In this document: positions 15,955-24,500 of the stretch, piece by piece
How the letters are laid out: each line of letters opens with the position of its first letter
Numbering within the stretch: position 1 is the first letter of the stretch
NCBI GenBank assembly: GCA_964569315.1
Contig: CAZMUZ010000005.1
Span: forward strand, 1 to 64,000
Length of the DNA: 64,000 nucleotides
Reading direction: 5' to 3'
Source of the DNA: CADEFF01 sp964569315
Lineage (GTDB): Bacteria > Pseudomonadota > Alphaproteobacteria > Dongiales > Dongiaceae
Position numbers and translations under genes: made by a program
The notes under the pieces: generated by a model
What the model saw: only the letters and a program-made list of their open reading frames with translations
Database searches by the model: none
What the model was told of the DNA's origin: nothing

Positions 15955-16794
15955 ATGCGCGCGAAGGCGTTGACGTTGCTGTGGGCCATTTCGGCCGCGC
16001 TGATGTCGCTGGTGCCGGGGACGGCTTCGGCGGCCCCCGAGCCCTGGCAGATGCATTTCCAGCCGGCGGTGACGCCGGTGATGGAGCAGGTCACCAGTTT
16101 CCATCACTTCCTGCTGATCGTGATCGTCGCGATCACCGTGTTCGTGATGCTGCTGCTCCTGATCGTCATCGTGCGCTTCAACGAGCGGGCCAACCCGGTC
16201 CCGTCCAAGACGTCGCATAACACGCTCGTCGAGGTGGTCTGGACGGTGGTGCCGGTGCTGATCCTGGTCGGCATCGCGATCCCGTCCTTCAAGCTCATGT
16301 ATTTCGCCGACCGGACCGAAGACGCCGAGATGACCATCAAGGCCATCGGCCACCAGTGGTACTGGTCCTACGAGTACCCGGACAACGGCAACTTCACCTT
16401 CGACGCGCTGCTCGTGCCGGACGAGGAGCTGAAGCCGGGCCAGCTCCGGCTGCTCGAGACCGACAACCGCGTCGTCATTCCGGTCAACACCAAGATCCGC
16501 CTGCTGATCACGGCGTCCGACGTGATCCACTCCTTCGCGGTGCCGTCCTTCGGCGTGAAGCTCGACGCCGTGCCGGGCAAGACCAACGAGACCTGGACCG
16601 AGGTCACGCAGGAAGGCGTCTATTACGGGCAGTGCTCCGAGCTTTGCGGCGACAACCACGCCTACATGCCGATCACCGTGGAGGTCGTGTCCAAGGAGAA
16701 ATTCGCCGCATGGGTCGCCGAGGCGCAGCAGAAATTCGCCCGCGCCGACGAGCCGGCGGTCGATCTTGCGGCCGCCACCCAGCCCGCGAACTGA
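15955..16794 (+). CDS. coxB: Cytochrome c oxidase subunit II
   Basis: A 279-residue subunit carrying the dinuclear CuA centre that receives electrons from cytochrome c. It has a cleavable signal-like N-terminus ending in TASAAPEP, two transmembrane hairpin helices, then a periplasmic cupredoxin domain. CuA ligands are C227, C231, H235 and M238 (CSELCGDNHAYM), plus the histidine of DVIHSF. The ATG at 15955 gives a proper signal peptide. It is first in the coxB-coxA-ctaB-coxF-ctaG-coxC-DUF983-SURF1 series. Confidence 0.96.
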   Translation: MRAKALTLLWAISAALMSLVPGTASAAPEPWQMHFQPAVTPVMEQVTSFHHFLLIVIVAITVFVMLLLLIVIVRFNERANPVPSKTSHNTLVEVVWTVVPVLILVGIAIPSFKLMYFADRTEDAEMTIKAIGHQWYWSYEYPDNGNFTFDALLVPDEELKPGQLRLLETDNRVVIPVNTKIRLLITASDVIHSFAVPSFGVKLDAVPGKTNETWTEVTQEGVYYGQCSELCGDNHAYMPITVEVVSKEKFAAWVAEAQQKFARADEPAVDLAAATQPAN

Positions 16795-16819
16795 ACGGCC
16801 GAGAAACAGGAAGACGAAG

Positions 16820-18436
16820 ATGACCAGCGCAGCCACCCATCACGGCGAGCACCATGGCGATCACGGCCACCATCCGACGGGCCTGAAGCGATACCTCTAC
16901 TCGACGAACCACAAGGACATCGGAACGATGTACCTCGTGTTCGCGGTGATCGCGGGCCTGATCGGCGGCGCCATCTCCGTGATCATGCGTCTCGAGCTGC
17001 AGGATCCCGGCGTGCAGTATCTCCTCGCCGCGGGCGGCGTGCCGGACGGGCATCTCTGGGACATGTTCGTCACCGCGCACGGCCTCATCATGGTGTTCTT
17101 CGTGGTGATGCCGGCGATGATCGGCGGGTTCGGCAACTGGTTCGTGCCGCTGATGATCGGGGCGCCCGACATGGCGTTCCCGCGCATGAACAACATCAGC
17201 TTCTGGCTGCTGGTCCCGTCCGTCGGCCTGCTGTTCGCCTCGCTCTTCGTCGGCGGCGCGGGCACCGGCTGGACGATCTATCCGCCGCTATCGAGCGGGA
17301 TAGGCCATCCCGGACCCGCCGTGGACCTGGTGATCTTCTCGCTGCATCTGGCGGGCGCCTCCTCGATCCTCGGCGCCATCAACTTCATCACCACGATCTT
17401 CAACATGCGCGCGCCCGGCATGACGCTGCACAAGATGCCGCTCTTCGTCTGGTCCGTGCTGGTGACCGCGTTCCTGCTCCTGCTGGCGCTCCCGGTGCTC
17501 GGCGGCGCCATCACCATGCTGCTCACCGACCGCAATTTCGGCACCACCTTCTTCGATCCGGCCGGCGGCGGCGACCCGATCCTGTTCCAGCACCTCTTCT
17601 GGTTCTTCGGCCATCCCGAGGTCTACATCCTGATCCTGCCGGGCTTCGGCATGGTGAGCCAGATCGTCTCGACCTTCTCGCGGAAGCCGGTGTTCGGCTA
17701 TCTCGGCATGGCCTATGCGATGGTCGCGATCGGCGTGGTCGGCTTCGTCGTGTGGGCGCACCACATGTTCACGGTCGGCATGGACATCGACACGCGGGCC
17801 TACTTCACCGCCGCGACGATGGTCATCGCCGTTCCGACCGGCATCAAGATCTTCAGCTGGATCGCGACCATGTGGGGCGGCTCGATCCGCTTCACCACCC
17901 CGATGCTCTGGGCGGTCGGCTTCATCTTCCTCTTCACGGTCGGCGGCGTGACCGGCGTGGTGCTCGCCAACGAGGGTATCGATACCTCGATGCACGACAC
18001 CTACTACGTGGTGGCGCACTTCCACTACGTGCTGTCGCTCGGCGCCGTGTTCGCGATCTTCGGCGGCTACTACTACTGGATCGCCAAGATGTGCGGCCGG
18101 CAATATCCGGAGTGGCTCGGCAAGACGCATTTCTGGCTGACCTTCATCGGGGTGAACATCACCTTCTTCCCGATGCATTTCCTCGGCCTCGCCGGCATGC
18201 CGCGCCGCTACATCGACTATCCGGACGCCTTCGGGCCCTGGAACCATGTCGCGTCGATGGGCGCCTACATCTCCTACGCGGCGACGCTCCTCTTCGTGGT
18301 CGGCGCGATCTACACGCTCGTCGCCGGCCGCAAGGTGGGCGAGAACCCGTGGGGCGAGGGCGCCACGACCCTGGAATGGACGGTGAGCTCGCCGCCGCCC
18401 TTCCACAGCTTCGAGGAACTGCCGCGCGTTCGATAG
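16820..18436 (+). CDS. coxA: Cytochrome c oxidase subunit I
   Basis: A 538-residue catalytic subunit of an aa3-type oxidase with twelve predicted helices, heme a and the heme a3-CuB site. The start STNHKDIGTMYLVF is the canonical entry. WFFGHPEVYILILPGFG carries the CuB histidine and cross-linked tyrosine, and AHHMFTVGMD carries the further CuB histidine pair. The C-terminal helix HFHYVLSLGAVFA contains the heme ligands. The His-rich N-terminal tail (HHGEHHGDHGHH) is an extra that many relatives have. It begins 25 bp after coxB. Confidence 0.97.
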   Translation: MTSAATHHGEHHGDHGHHPTGLKRYLYSTNHKDIGTMYLVFAVIAGLIGGAISVIMRLELQDPGVQYLLAAGGVPDGHLWDMFVTAHGLIMVFFVVMPAMIGGFGNWFVPLMIGAPDMAFPRMNNISFWLLVPSVGLLFASLFVGGAGTGWTIYPPLSSGIGHPGPAVDLVIFSLHLAGASSILGAINFITTIFNMRAPGMTLHKMPLFVWSVLVTAFLLLLALPVLGGAITMLLTDRNFGTTFFDPAGGGDPILFQHLFWFFGHPEVYILILPGFGMVSQIVSTFSRKPVFGYLGMAYAMVAIGVVGFVVWAHHMFTVGMDIDTRAYFTAATMVIAVPTGIKIFSWIATMWGGSIRFTTPMLWAVGFIFLFTVGGVTGVVLANEGIDTSMHDTYYVVAHFHYVLSLGAVFAIFGGYYYWIAKMCGRQYPEWLGKTHFWLTFIGVNITFFPMHFLGLAGMPRRYIDYPDAFGPWNHVASMGAYISYAATLLFVVGAIYTLVAGRKVGENPWGEGATTLEWTVSSPPPFHSFEELPRVR

Positions 18437-18447
18437 CCGGCGGATCG

Positions 18448-18477
18448 GGGACCCGCGCCGGCAAGGCGCGGGGTCCC
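18448..18477. other. Strong hairpin between coxA and ctaB
   Basis: The arms GGGACCCGCGCC and GGCGCGGGGTCCC pair with one bulged base around a five-base loop, 11 bp after the coxA stop. There is no T-run after it, so it is more likely an mRNA-stabilising or partial attenuating element than a full terminator. It could set a lower level of the assembly genes relative to coxBA. Confidence 0.45.
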
Positions 18478-18575
18478 AACCCAAGGGCCGGGCGAGGGCG
18501 AAGCCTCCGTCCTGCCGCAATGCTCGCGGGCGATAGCCGGGATCGGCCGGCCGCGGGCGGAGAGACGGACGAGAC

Positions 18576-19514
18576 GTGACGGACGACAGCATCTCCCTCG
18601 CCGGCGACGGCGCATTCCATGCTTCGGGCGCGAGGGTCGGCGACTATGTCGCGCTGCTGAAGCCGCGGGTGATGTCGCTCGTGGTCTTCACCGGCTTTGC
18701 CGGCCTCATGCTGGCGCCGGGCGACCTGCATCCGGTTCTGGCGGCGGTCGCGATCCTCTGCATCGCGGTCGGCGCGGGCGCGGCCGGCGCCATCAACATG
18801 TGGTACGACCGCGACATCGACGCCGTGATGCGCCGCACCAGCGGGCGTCCGATCCCGACGGGCCGCGTCCGGGCGGAGGAGGCGCTCGCCTTCGGCATCC
18901 TGCTCTCGGGGGCGTCCGTGCTGCTGATGGGGCTCGCGGTCAACTGGCTCGCGGCCGGCCTGCTCGCCGGGGCCAATCTCTTCTACGTCTTCGTCTATAC
19001 GATCTGGCTCAAGCGCCGCACCCCGCAGAACATCGTGATCGGCGGCGCCGCCGGCGCCTTCCCGCCGATGATCGGCTGGGCCGCGATGAGCGGCGAGGTC
19101 ACTCTCGCGCCGGTCATGCTCTTCCTGCTGATCTTCATGTGGACGCCGCCGCATTTCTGGGCGCTGGCGCTCTATCGCCGCGAGGATTACGCGCGGGCGG
19201 GCGTGCCCATGCTGCCGGTGGTGGCGGGCGAGCGCGCCACCAAGCTGCAGATGCTCGCCTATGCGGCGATCCTCGTCCCGCTGGCGCTGGTGCCCTACTT
19301 CCTCGGGATCGCCGGCGCGCTCTATGCGGGGCTGGCGCTGGCCCTGGGCCTCGGCTTCTTTGGGCTCGCGGTCGCCGTCTGGTTCGACCGCACCGAGCGC
19401 AGCGCGCGCCGCATGTTCGGCTTCTCGATCCTTTACCTCTTCCTGCTCTTCCTCTTCATGGTGCTCGACCGGGCGCCGGGTCTGCTGCCGTGGCTCTCCT
19501 GGACTGCGCAATGA
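18576..19514 (+). CDS. ctaB: Protoheme IX farnesyltransferase
   Basis: A 312-residue inner-membrane UbiA-superfamily enzyme converting heme b to heme o, needed for heme a. The prenyl-binding motif NMWYDRDIDAVMRRT is followed by SGRPIPTG, and the second acidic region is REDYARAGVPMLPVV. About nine hydrophobic helices are visible. Translation starts at a GTG with no strong ribosome site. It is preceded by the coxA-ctaB hairpin and overlaps the following small gene by 4 bp. Confidence 0.95.
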   Translation: MTDDSISLAGDGAFHASGARVGDYVALLKPRVMSLVVFTGFAGLMLAPGDLHPVLAAVAILCIAVGAGAAGAINMWYDRDIDAVMRRTSGRPIPTGRVRAEEALAFGILLSGASVLLMGLAVNWLAAGLLAGANLFYVFVYTIWLKRRTPQNIVIGGAAGAFPPMIGWAAMSGEVTLAPVMLFLLIFMWTPPHFWALALYRREDYARAGVPMLPVVAGERATKLQMLAYAAILVPLALVPYFLGIAGALYAGLALALGLGFFGLAVAVWFDRTERSARRMFGFSILYLFLLFLFMVLDRAPGLLPWLSWTAQ

Positions 19515-19639
19515 ACGATCGTAATCGCGACGAAGCGCGCCGCCGGCTCCGGGCGCGCAACTATGCGGTGCTTGCGGCGCTGCTGGGCTTCGCGATCCTG
19601 GTCTATGTCGTCTCGATCCTGCGGATGGGGGGCAACTGA
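19511..19639 (+). CDS. coxF: CoxF-like small membrane protein of the cox cluster
   Basis: A 42-residue protein whose ATG overlaps the ctaB stop (ATGA, 19511-19514). It has a basic N-terminal region (RDEARRRLRARN) and one hydrophobic helix (AVLAALLGFAILVYVVSIL). The size, position between ctaB and ctaG and topology match the small CoxF proteins of alphaproteobacterial cox operons, a poorly understood assembly-associated family. The next gene begins 3 bp after its stop, which supports translation of this frame. Confidence 0.75.
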   Translation: MNDRNRDEARRRLRARNYAVLAALLGFAILVYVVSILRMGGN

Positions 19640-19642
19640 GCC

Positions 19643-20221
19643 ATGGCCATCGCCGCCGCAGGCGCCAACCGGCGCGTCGTCATCGGCCTCCTCGGCGTGG
19701 TGGCGCTGATGATCGGCCTCACGATCGCCGCGGTGCCGCTCTATCGCCTGTTCTGCCAGGTGACCGGCTATGGCGGCACCACGCAGGTGAGCGACGCCGC
19801 GCCGGAGGTTTCCGGCCTCCGGCCGATCAACGTCCGTTTCAACGCCGACGTCGCACCCGAGCTGCCCTGGTCCTTCTATCCGATGCAGCGCGAGGTCCGG
19901 CTCCCCATCGGTCAGCCGCTGACGATCTATTATCGCGCGGTCAACCGCTCGAGCCGGACCGTGACCGGCACCGCGACCTTCAACGTGACGCCCTTCGAGG
20001 CGGGCCAGTTCTTCGACAAGCTGGAATGCTTCTGCTTCACCGAGCAGACGCTGAAGCCGGGCGAGAGCATCGACATGCCCGTGCGGTTCTACGTCGATCC
20101 GAAGCTGCTGGAGAACCGGGACGCCCGCACGCTCGAAACGATCACGCTTTCCTATACCTTCTTCCGTGCCACGGACCAGACGGCCGCTGCGGCCGAAGCG
20201 CCGGCCGGAACCGCCAACTGA
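19643..20221 (+). CDS. ctaG: Cytochrome c oxidase assembly protein CtaG (Cox11)
   Basis: A 192-residue copper chaperone that delivers copper to the CuB site of subunit I. One N-terminal transmembrane helix (VVIGLLGVVALMIGLTIAAV) anchors an immunoglobulin-like periplasmic domain. The copper motif CFCFTEQ and the downstream MPVRFYVDP are the family signatures, and the membrane-proximal cysteine is in LYRLFCQVTGYGGTTQ. It starts 3 bp after the CoxF-like gene. Confidence 0.95.
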   Translation: MAIAAAGANRRVVIGLLGVVALMIGLTIAAVPLYRLFCQVTGYGGTTQVSDAAPEVSGLRPINVRFNADVAPELPWSFYPMQREVRLPIGQPLTIYYRAVNRSSRTVTGTATFNVTPFEAGQFFDKLECFCFTEQTLKPGESIDMPVRFYVDPKLLENRDARTLETITLSYTFFRATDQTAAAAEAPAGTAN

Positions 20222-20253
20222 ACAGCGCATAGCCTCGCGAGGAAAGATCGACC

Positions 20254-21081
20254 ATGGCCACGACGCACGCCGAACCGCATCAGAAGCATCCCTACCATCT
20301 GGTCGATCCGAGCCCGTGGCCGGTGGTTGGCGCCGTGTCCGCGGGCGTCCTCGCGGTCGGCGGCGTGCTTTTCATGCATGACGTGACGCCCTGGGTGCTG
20401 CCGCTGGGCTTCCTGATGGTGCTGGCGACCATGTTCTTCTGGTTCGCCGACGTGATCCGCGAAGCCACCTACCAGGGCCATCACACCCCGGTCGTGCAGC
20501 TCGGCCTGCGCTACGGCATGCTGCTCTTCATCGCCTCCGAGGTGATGTTCTTCGCCGCCTTCTTCTGGGCCTTCTTCGATTCGAGCCTCTTCCCCAAGGA
20601 AGCGACCGGCGGGGTCTGGCCGCCCGAGGGCGTGCTGCCGTTCGACCCGATGGCGCTGCCGCTGCTCAACACCCTGATCCTGCTCACCTCGGGCGTCACG
20701 GTCACCTGGGCGCATCACGCGCTCCGCGAGGGCGATCGCAAGGGCCTGCTGCAGGGGCTCGGCCTTACCATCCTGCTCGGCCTCACCTTTACCGGCGTGC
20801 AGGCCTACGAATATGCCCATGCGGCCTTCGGTTTCCGCGAAGGCATCTACTCGACCACCTTCTTCATGGCGACCGGGTTCCACGGCTTCCACGTCATCGT
20901 CGGCTCGATCTTCCTGATCGTCTGCTGGTTCCGCGCCTATCGCGGCGACTTCAAGCCGGATCATCATTTCGGCTTCGAGGCCGCGGCCTGGTACTGGCAT
21001 TTCGTCGACGTGGTGTGGCTGTTCCTCTTCATCTGCGTCTATATCTGGGGCGGCGGCTCCGGCCCCTTTGCCGGGCACTGA
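20254..21081 (+). CDS. coxC: Cytochrome c oxidase subunit III
   Basis: A 275-residue, seven-helix core subunit of the aa3 oxidase. The start QKHPYHLVDPSPWPVVG is typical, as are RYGMLLFIASEVMFFAAFFW with the lipid-site glutamate, GFHGFHVIVGSIFL and WYWHFVDVVWLFLF at the C-terminus. It helps sustain proton uptake and stabilises subunit I. Its 3' end overlaps the DUF983 gene by 14 bp. Confidence 0.96.
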   Translation: MATTHAEPHQKHPYHLVDPSPWPVVGAVSAGVLAVGGVLFMHDVTPWVLPLGFLMVLATMFFWFADVIREATYQGHHTPVVQLGLRYGMLLFIASEVMFFAAFFWAFFDSSLFPKEATGGVWPPEGVLPFDPMALPLLNTLILLTSGVTVTWAHHALREGDRKGLLQGLGLTILLGLTFTGVQAYEYAHAAFGFREGIYSTTFFMATGFHGFHVIVGSIFLIVCWFRAYRGDFKPDHHFGFEAAAWYWHFVDVVWLFLFICVYIWGGGSGPFAGH

Positions 21082-21478
21082 TCCCGCAACGCCAGGCGGG
21101 ACGGGCGCGGGCTATTACCCGCGCCTGTCGCCTTTTTCCACCGGGCTCGCCTGCCGCTGCCCGCGCTGCGGCCGGGGCAAGCTCTATAAGGGCTTCCTCT
21201 CGGTCGTCGAGACATGCCCGGCCTGCGGGCTCGACCTCGCCGGCGCCGACGCGGCCGACGGGCCCGCCGTCTTCGTCATCTTCATCCTCGGCGCCATCGT
21301 GGTGCCGCTCGCCCTCCTGACCGAGGCCTGGTTCGCCCCGCCGCTCTGGCTGCATATGGTCCTCTGGGGCCCGCTCATTTTCGCCGGCGCCATCGCGCTG
21401 CTGCGTCCCTTCAAGGCGGTGATGGTGGCGATCCAGTATCGCCACAAGGCGGGCGAGGGCGGTGGGCGGCTGGGATGA
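21068..21478 (+). CDS. DUF983 domain protein of the cox cluster
   Basis: A 136-residue protein with a zinc-ribbon-like N-terminus (CRCPRCGRGKLYKGFL then CPACGLDL), followed by two hydrophobic helices. This is the standard DUF983 layout and its usual place between coxC and SURF1 in alphaproteobacteria. A role in oxidase assembly is assumed from synteny only. It overlaps coxC by 14 bp, so translational coupling is likely. Confidence 0.85.
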   Translation: MPGTDPATPGGTGAGYYPRLSPFSTGLACRCPRCGRGKLYKGFLSVVETCPACGLDLAGADAADGPAVFVIFILGAIVVPLALLTEAWFAPPLWLHMVLWGPLIFAGAIALLRPFKAVMVAIQYRHKAGEGGGRLG

Positions 21479-21554
21479 GCCGGGCCGTGAGCGCCGACCG
21501 GCAAGCGGCAATCGGCGGCTTGCATCGGGGCGGGTTCTCGGGCATCGAGCAGCC

Positions 21555-22292
21555 ATGACCGACAGCCCGAGCCCGACCCGCGTCTTCCGATGGCAGCCCG
21601 GCGCCACCGTCGCCGCCGCGATCGGCGTTCTCCTTCTCATCGGCCTCGGGGTCTGGCAGCTCGACCGGCTCGCCTGGAAGACGGGGCTGATCGCCGAGCG
21701 GCAGGAGCGCAGCCAGGCCGCGGCGATCCCGCTGCCGCCCTCCGATGCCGACGCCGCCGCGCTCAACTTCCGGCACGCGAAAGCGACCGGCCGCTTCGAC
21801 AATGCGCAGGAGCTTTTCCTCGCCGCCCGCTCGCTCAACAGCAATCCCGGCTACCATGTGGTGACACCCTTCCATCTGGATGACGGCCGCGTGCTGCTGG
21901 TGGATCGCGGCTGGATTCCGATCGAGCGGAAGGACCCGGCAGAGCGCGCCGAGGGCCAGATCGAAGGCCCCACCGAGATCGACGGGCTCATCCGCCTGCC
22001 GCGCGCGCAGAACTGGCTCGAGCCCGACAACGAGCCGCAGAACGGCATCTGGTTCTGGGTCGATCTGCCGGCCATGGGTGCGGAGATCGGCGTGCCGCCG
22101 GAGCGGCTGGTGCCCTTCTTCCTCGAGGCGGGGCCGGCGGCGAATCCGGGCGGCTTCCCGATCGGCGGGCAGAGCCGCACCGAGCTGCCGAACGACCATC
22201 TGCAATATGCCATCACCTGGTTCGCCCTTGCGGCCGGGCTGGTCGGCGTCTGGTTCTTCTTTTGCTGGCGTCCGGAGCCGCCGAAGGCCTGA
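21555..22292 (+). CDS. SURF1 family cytochrome oxidase biogenesis protein
   Basis: A 245-residue inner-membrane protein with one helix at each end and a periplasmic domain between them. SURF1 proteins bind heme a and help insert it into subunit I. Signatures are GVWQLDRLAWKTGLI after helix 1, LVDRGWIPIERK, and the C-terminal NDHLQYAITWFALA. The ATG at 21555 is chosen over the upstream in-frame start because the family begins about 10-15 residues before helix 1. It is the last gene of the cox cluster. Confidence 0.93.
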   Translation: MTDSPSPTRVFRWQPGATVAAAIGVLLLIGLGVWQLDRLAWKTGLIAERQERSQAAAIPLPPSDADAAALNFRHAKATGRFDNAQELFLAARSLNSNPGYHVVTPFHLDDGRVLLVDRGWIPIERKDPAERAEGQIEGPTEIDGLIRLPRAQNWLEPDNEPQNGIWFWVDLPAMGAEIGVPPERLVPFFLEAGPAANPGGFPIGGQSRTELPNDHLQYAITWFALAAGLVGVWFFFCWRPEPPKA

Positions 22293-22368
22293 ACCTTCGC
22301 CGCCGCGCGTTCCGCGGCCGGCCGCCCTTCGCTAACATTGCCGGAGCCTCGAGCCCCGCCGGAGTCCC

Positions 22369-23868
22369 ATGACCAGCAATCTCGACGCCTATCGCGCCCT
22401 CGAGGCGCGTTTCCACCGCCTCGGCGCGATCGGCGGCGTGGTCTCGGTGCTGAACTGGGACTGGTCGACCGTGATGCCGGCGGGCGGGGCCGAGGCGCGC
22501 GCCGAGCAGCTCGCCCAGCTCAAGCTCCTGCATCACGAGATGCTGACCGATCCGGCGGTCGAGGATCGGCTCGCGGCGGCGGAATCGGCCGCAGCCGAAC
22601 TCGATCCCTGGCAGCAGGCGAACCTCGCCGAGATGCGCCGCGCCTCGATCCATGCGACTGCGCTCGAGCCGCGGCTGGTCGAGGCCTTGTCGCGCGCCGC
22701 CTCCAGAACCGAAGGCCTCTGGCGCGAGGCGAAGCCCGCAGCGGATTTCGCGCGCGTTCTGCCGGCGCTCGCCGAGCTGCTGGCGCTGGTGCGGGAGGCG
22801 GCGGCCGCCAAGGCCGAAAAGCTCGGCGTGCTGCCCTATGAGGCGCTGCTCGACGAGTTCGAGCCGGACGGGCGCGTCGCCGAGATCGACCGCGTCTTCG
22901 CCGAGCTCGCCGGCTTTCTGCCCGATCTGCGCGAGAAGGCGCTAGCGCGCCAGGCCCGCCTGCCGGCGGCGCGCCCGCCGCAGGGACCCTTTCCGACCGC
23001 GGCGCAGAAGGCGCTGGGCGAGCGGCTGATGACGGCCGTCGGCTTCGATTTCGAGCATGGGCGGCTCGACGAAAGCCTGCATCCCTTCTCCGGCGGCGTG
23101 CCCGACGACGTGCGCATCACCACCCGTTACGATACGGCCGATTTCACCCGGTCGCTCATGGGCGTGCTGCACGAGACCGGCCATGCGCTCTACGAACGCG
23201 GCCTGCCGCCCGCCTGGCGTTACCAGCCGGTCGGCCGCGCGCGGGGCATGACGGTCCATGAGAGCCAGTCGCTGCTGATGGAAATGCAGGCCTGCCGCTC
23301 GCCGGGCTTCCTAAAATTTCTCGCGCCGCAGCTCACCGCCGCCTTCGGCACGGATCCCGCCTTCGCGCCGGAGAATCTCGCGCGGCTCTATGGGCGGGTG
23401 CAGCCGGGCTTCATCCGCGTCGATGCGGACGAGGTCTGCTACCCCTCGCATGTGATCCTCCGCTACCGGCTCGAGCGCGCCATGATCGAGGATCGGCTGC
23501 GGCCCGCCGAGCTGCCGGGCGCCTGGAACGACGGCATGGCGGCGCTGCTCGGCATCCGCCCGCCGAGCGACCGCGAGGGCTGCCTCCAGGATATCCACTG
23601 GTTCGACGGCGCCTGGGGCTATTTCCCGACCTACACCCTCGGCGCCATCGCCGCGGCGCAGCTTTTCGAGGCGGCCTGCCGCGCCCGGCCGGAGATCCCG
23701 GACGCCATCGCGCAGGGCGATTTCGCGCCGCTGCTCGGCTGGCTGCGCGCGAACGTCCATGCGCTCGCCTCTTCCCGCTCGACCGACGGCATCCTCCGCC
23801 ACGCCACCGGCGGGCCGCTCGACCCCACGATCTTCAAGGCGCATCTGGAGCGAAGGTATTTGGCCTGA
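22369..23868 (+). CDS. M32 family metallocarboxypeptidase
   Basis: A 499-residue zinc carboxypeptidase of the Taq/thermostable carboxypeptidase 1 family, which trims C-terminal residues from peptides in the cytosol. The zinc motif HETGH is at residues 268-272, with the third ligand in the VHESQSLLMEMQ segment. The M32 motifs IRVDADEVCYPSHVILRY and GCLQDIHWFDGAWGYFPTYT are intact. Length is normal and no signal peptide is present. It stands alone after the cox cluster. Confidence 0.93.
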   Translation: MTSNLDAYRALEARFHRLGAIGGVVSVLNWDWSTVMPAGGAEARAEQLAQLKLLHHEMLTDPAVEDRLAAAESAAAELDPWQQANLAEMRRASIHATALEPRLVEALSRAASRTEGLWREAKPAADFARVLPALAELLALVREAAAAKAEKLGVLPYEALLDEFEPDGRVAEIDRVFAELAGFLPDLREKALARQARLPAARPPQGPFPTAAQKALGERLMTAVGFDFEHGRLDESLHPFSGGVPDDVRITTRYDTADFTRSLMGVLHETGHALYERGLPPAWRYQPVGRARGMTVHESQSLLMEMQACRSPGFLKFLAPQLTAAFGTDPAFAPENLARLYGRVQPGFIRVDADEVCYPSHVILRYRLERAMIEDRLRPAELPGAWNDGMAALLGIRPPSDREGCLQDIHWFDGAWGYFPTYTLGAIAAAQLFEAACRARPEIPDAIAQGDFAPLLGWLRANVHALASSRSTDGILRHATGGPLDPTIFKAHLERRYLA

Positions 23869-23947
23869 GGTTCGACGAATCCGCGGGCGGGGTGGCGCAA
23901 CCATCTCTCCATGCTATCTTCGGCTGCGTCGAACGGGGCGGCGCACG

Positions 23948-24346
23948 ATGCTTCGACACGCAATTCGCGAGTTCGTCAGAACGGTCTTTCTCGAGGGCGC
24001 ATTCGAGAAGCGCGAGGATGCCCGCTATAGCTTCGGCGGCAACGTGATGACCGCCTATGTCGTCACATCCGCGCAGAAGGCCTATATCCAGGCGAAATTC
24101 CTGGTGCCTCGATTGCGGGCAACAGGGCTTGCGATCGGGCTTTCGATCGTCACATTGCTTGTATTCGGCTGGGTTGCTGCGGCTCTTCTATTCCTGAGCC
24201 TTGTCGCGGCAATCGCGTTCTGGACGCTGATCTGGGCCAATGTTCACTTGAAAGGCAGCCCGCGCGACCACAGGGTCGGCGGCCGCAGCGCGAGCGGTGT
24301 CTGGATCGATCACGGCGGCGGGGATGGCGGTGGCGGCGGCGACTAA
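23948..24346 (+). CDS. Hypothetical membrane protein with Gly-rich tail
   Basis: A 132-residue protein I do not recognise. Residues 1-55 are charged and soluble (FLEGAFEKREDARYSFGG), and residues 58-100 form two closely spaced hydrophobic helices. A short basic loop and an acidic glycine-rich tail (DHGGGDGGGGGD) follow. Codon use is a little less GC-rich than its neighbours. No operon partner is obvious, and the next gene starts 154 bp later. Confidence 0.65.
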   Translation: MLRHAIREFVRTVFLEGAFEKREDARYSFGGNVMTAYVVTSAQKAYIQAKFLVPRLRATGLAIGLSIVTLLVFGWVAAALLFLSLVAAIAFWTLIWANVHLKGSPRDHRVGGRSASGVWIDHGGGDGGGGGD

Positions 24347-24500
24347 TGCGATCGAGCCTTGGGACGACAGCGAGACGTTCCGAGCCGCTCATGGGCCTTT
24401 AAACTATTGAAAATACTGAGGTTCCGTCGGCTTGCCGGGCCGGCTCGCGGGGGATAGGGTAGCCCGCCTCCCGCCCATTCCTTCCAGGGACACCACGGTT

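Noticed and set aside
24432..24500. ATG start for thrC 69 bp upstream
   Set aside because: It adds 23 residues of Arg/Pro-rich sequence before the conserved LRYLSTRG start, and the ribosome site is weaker.
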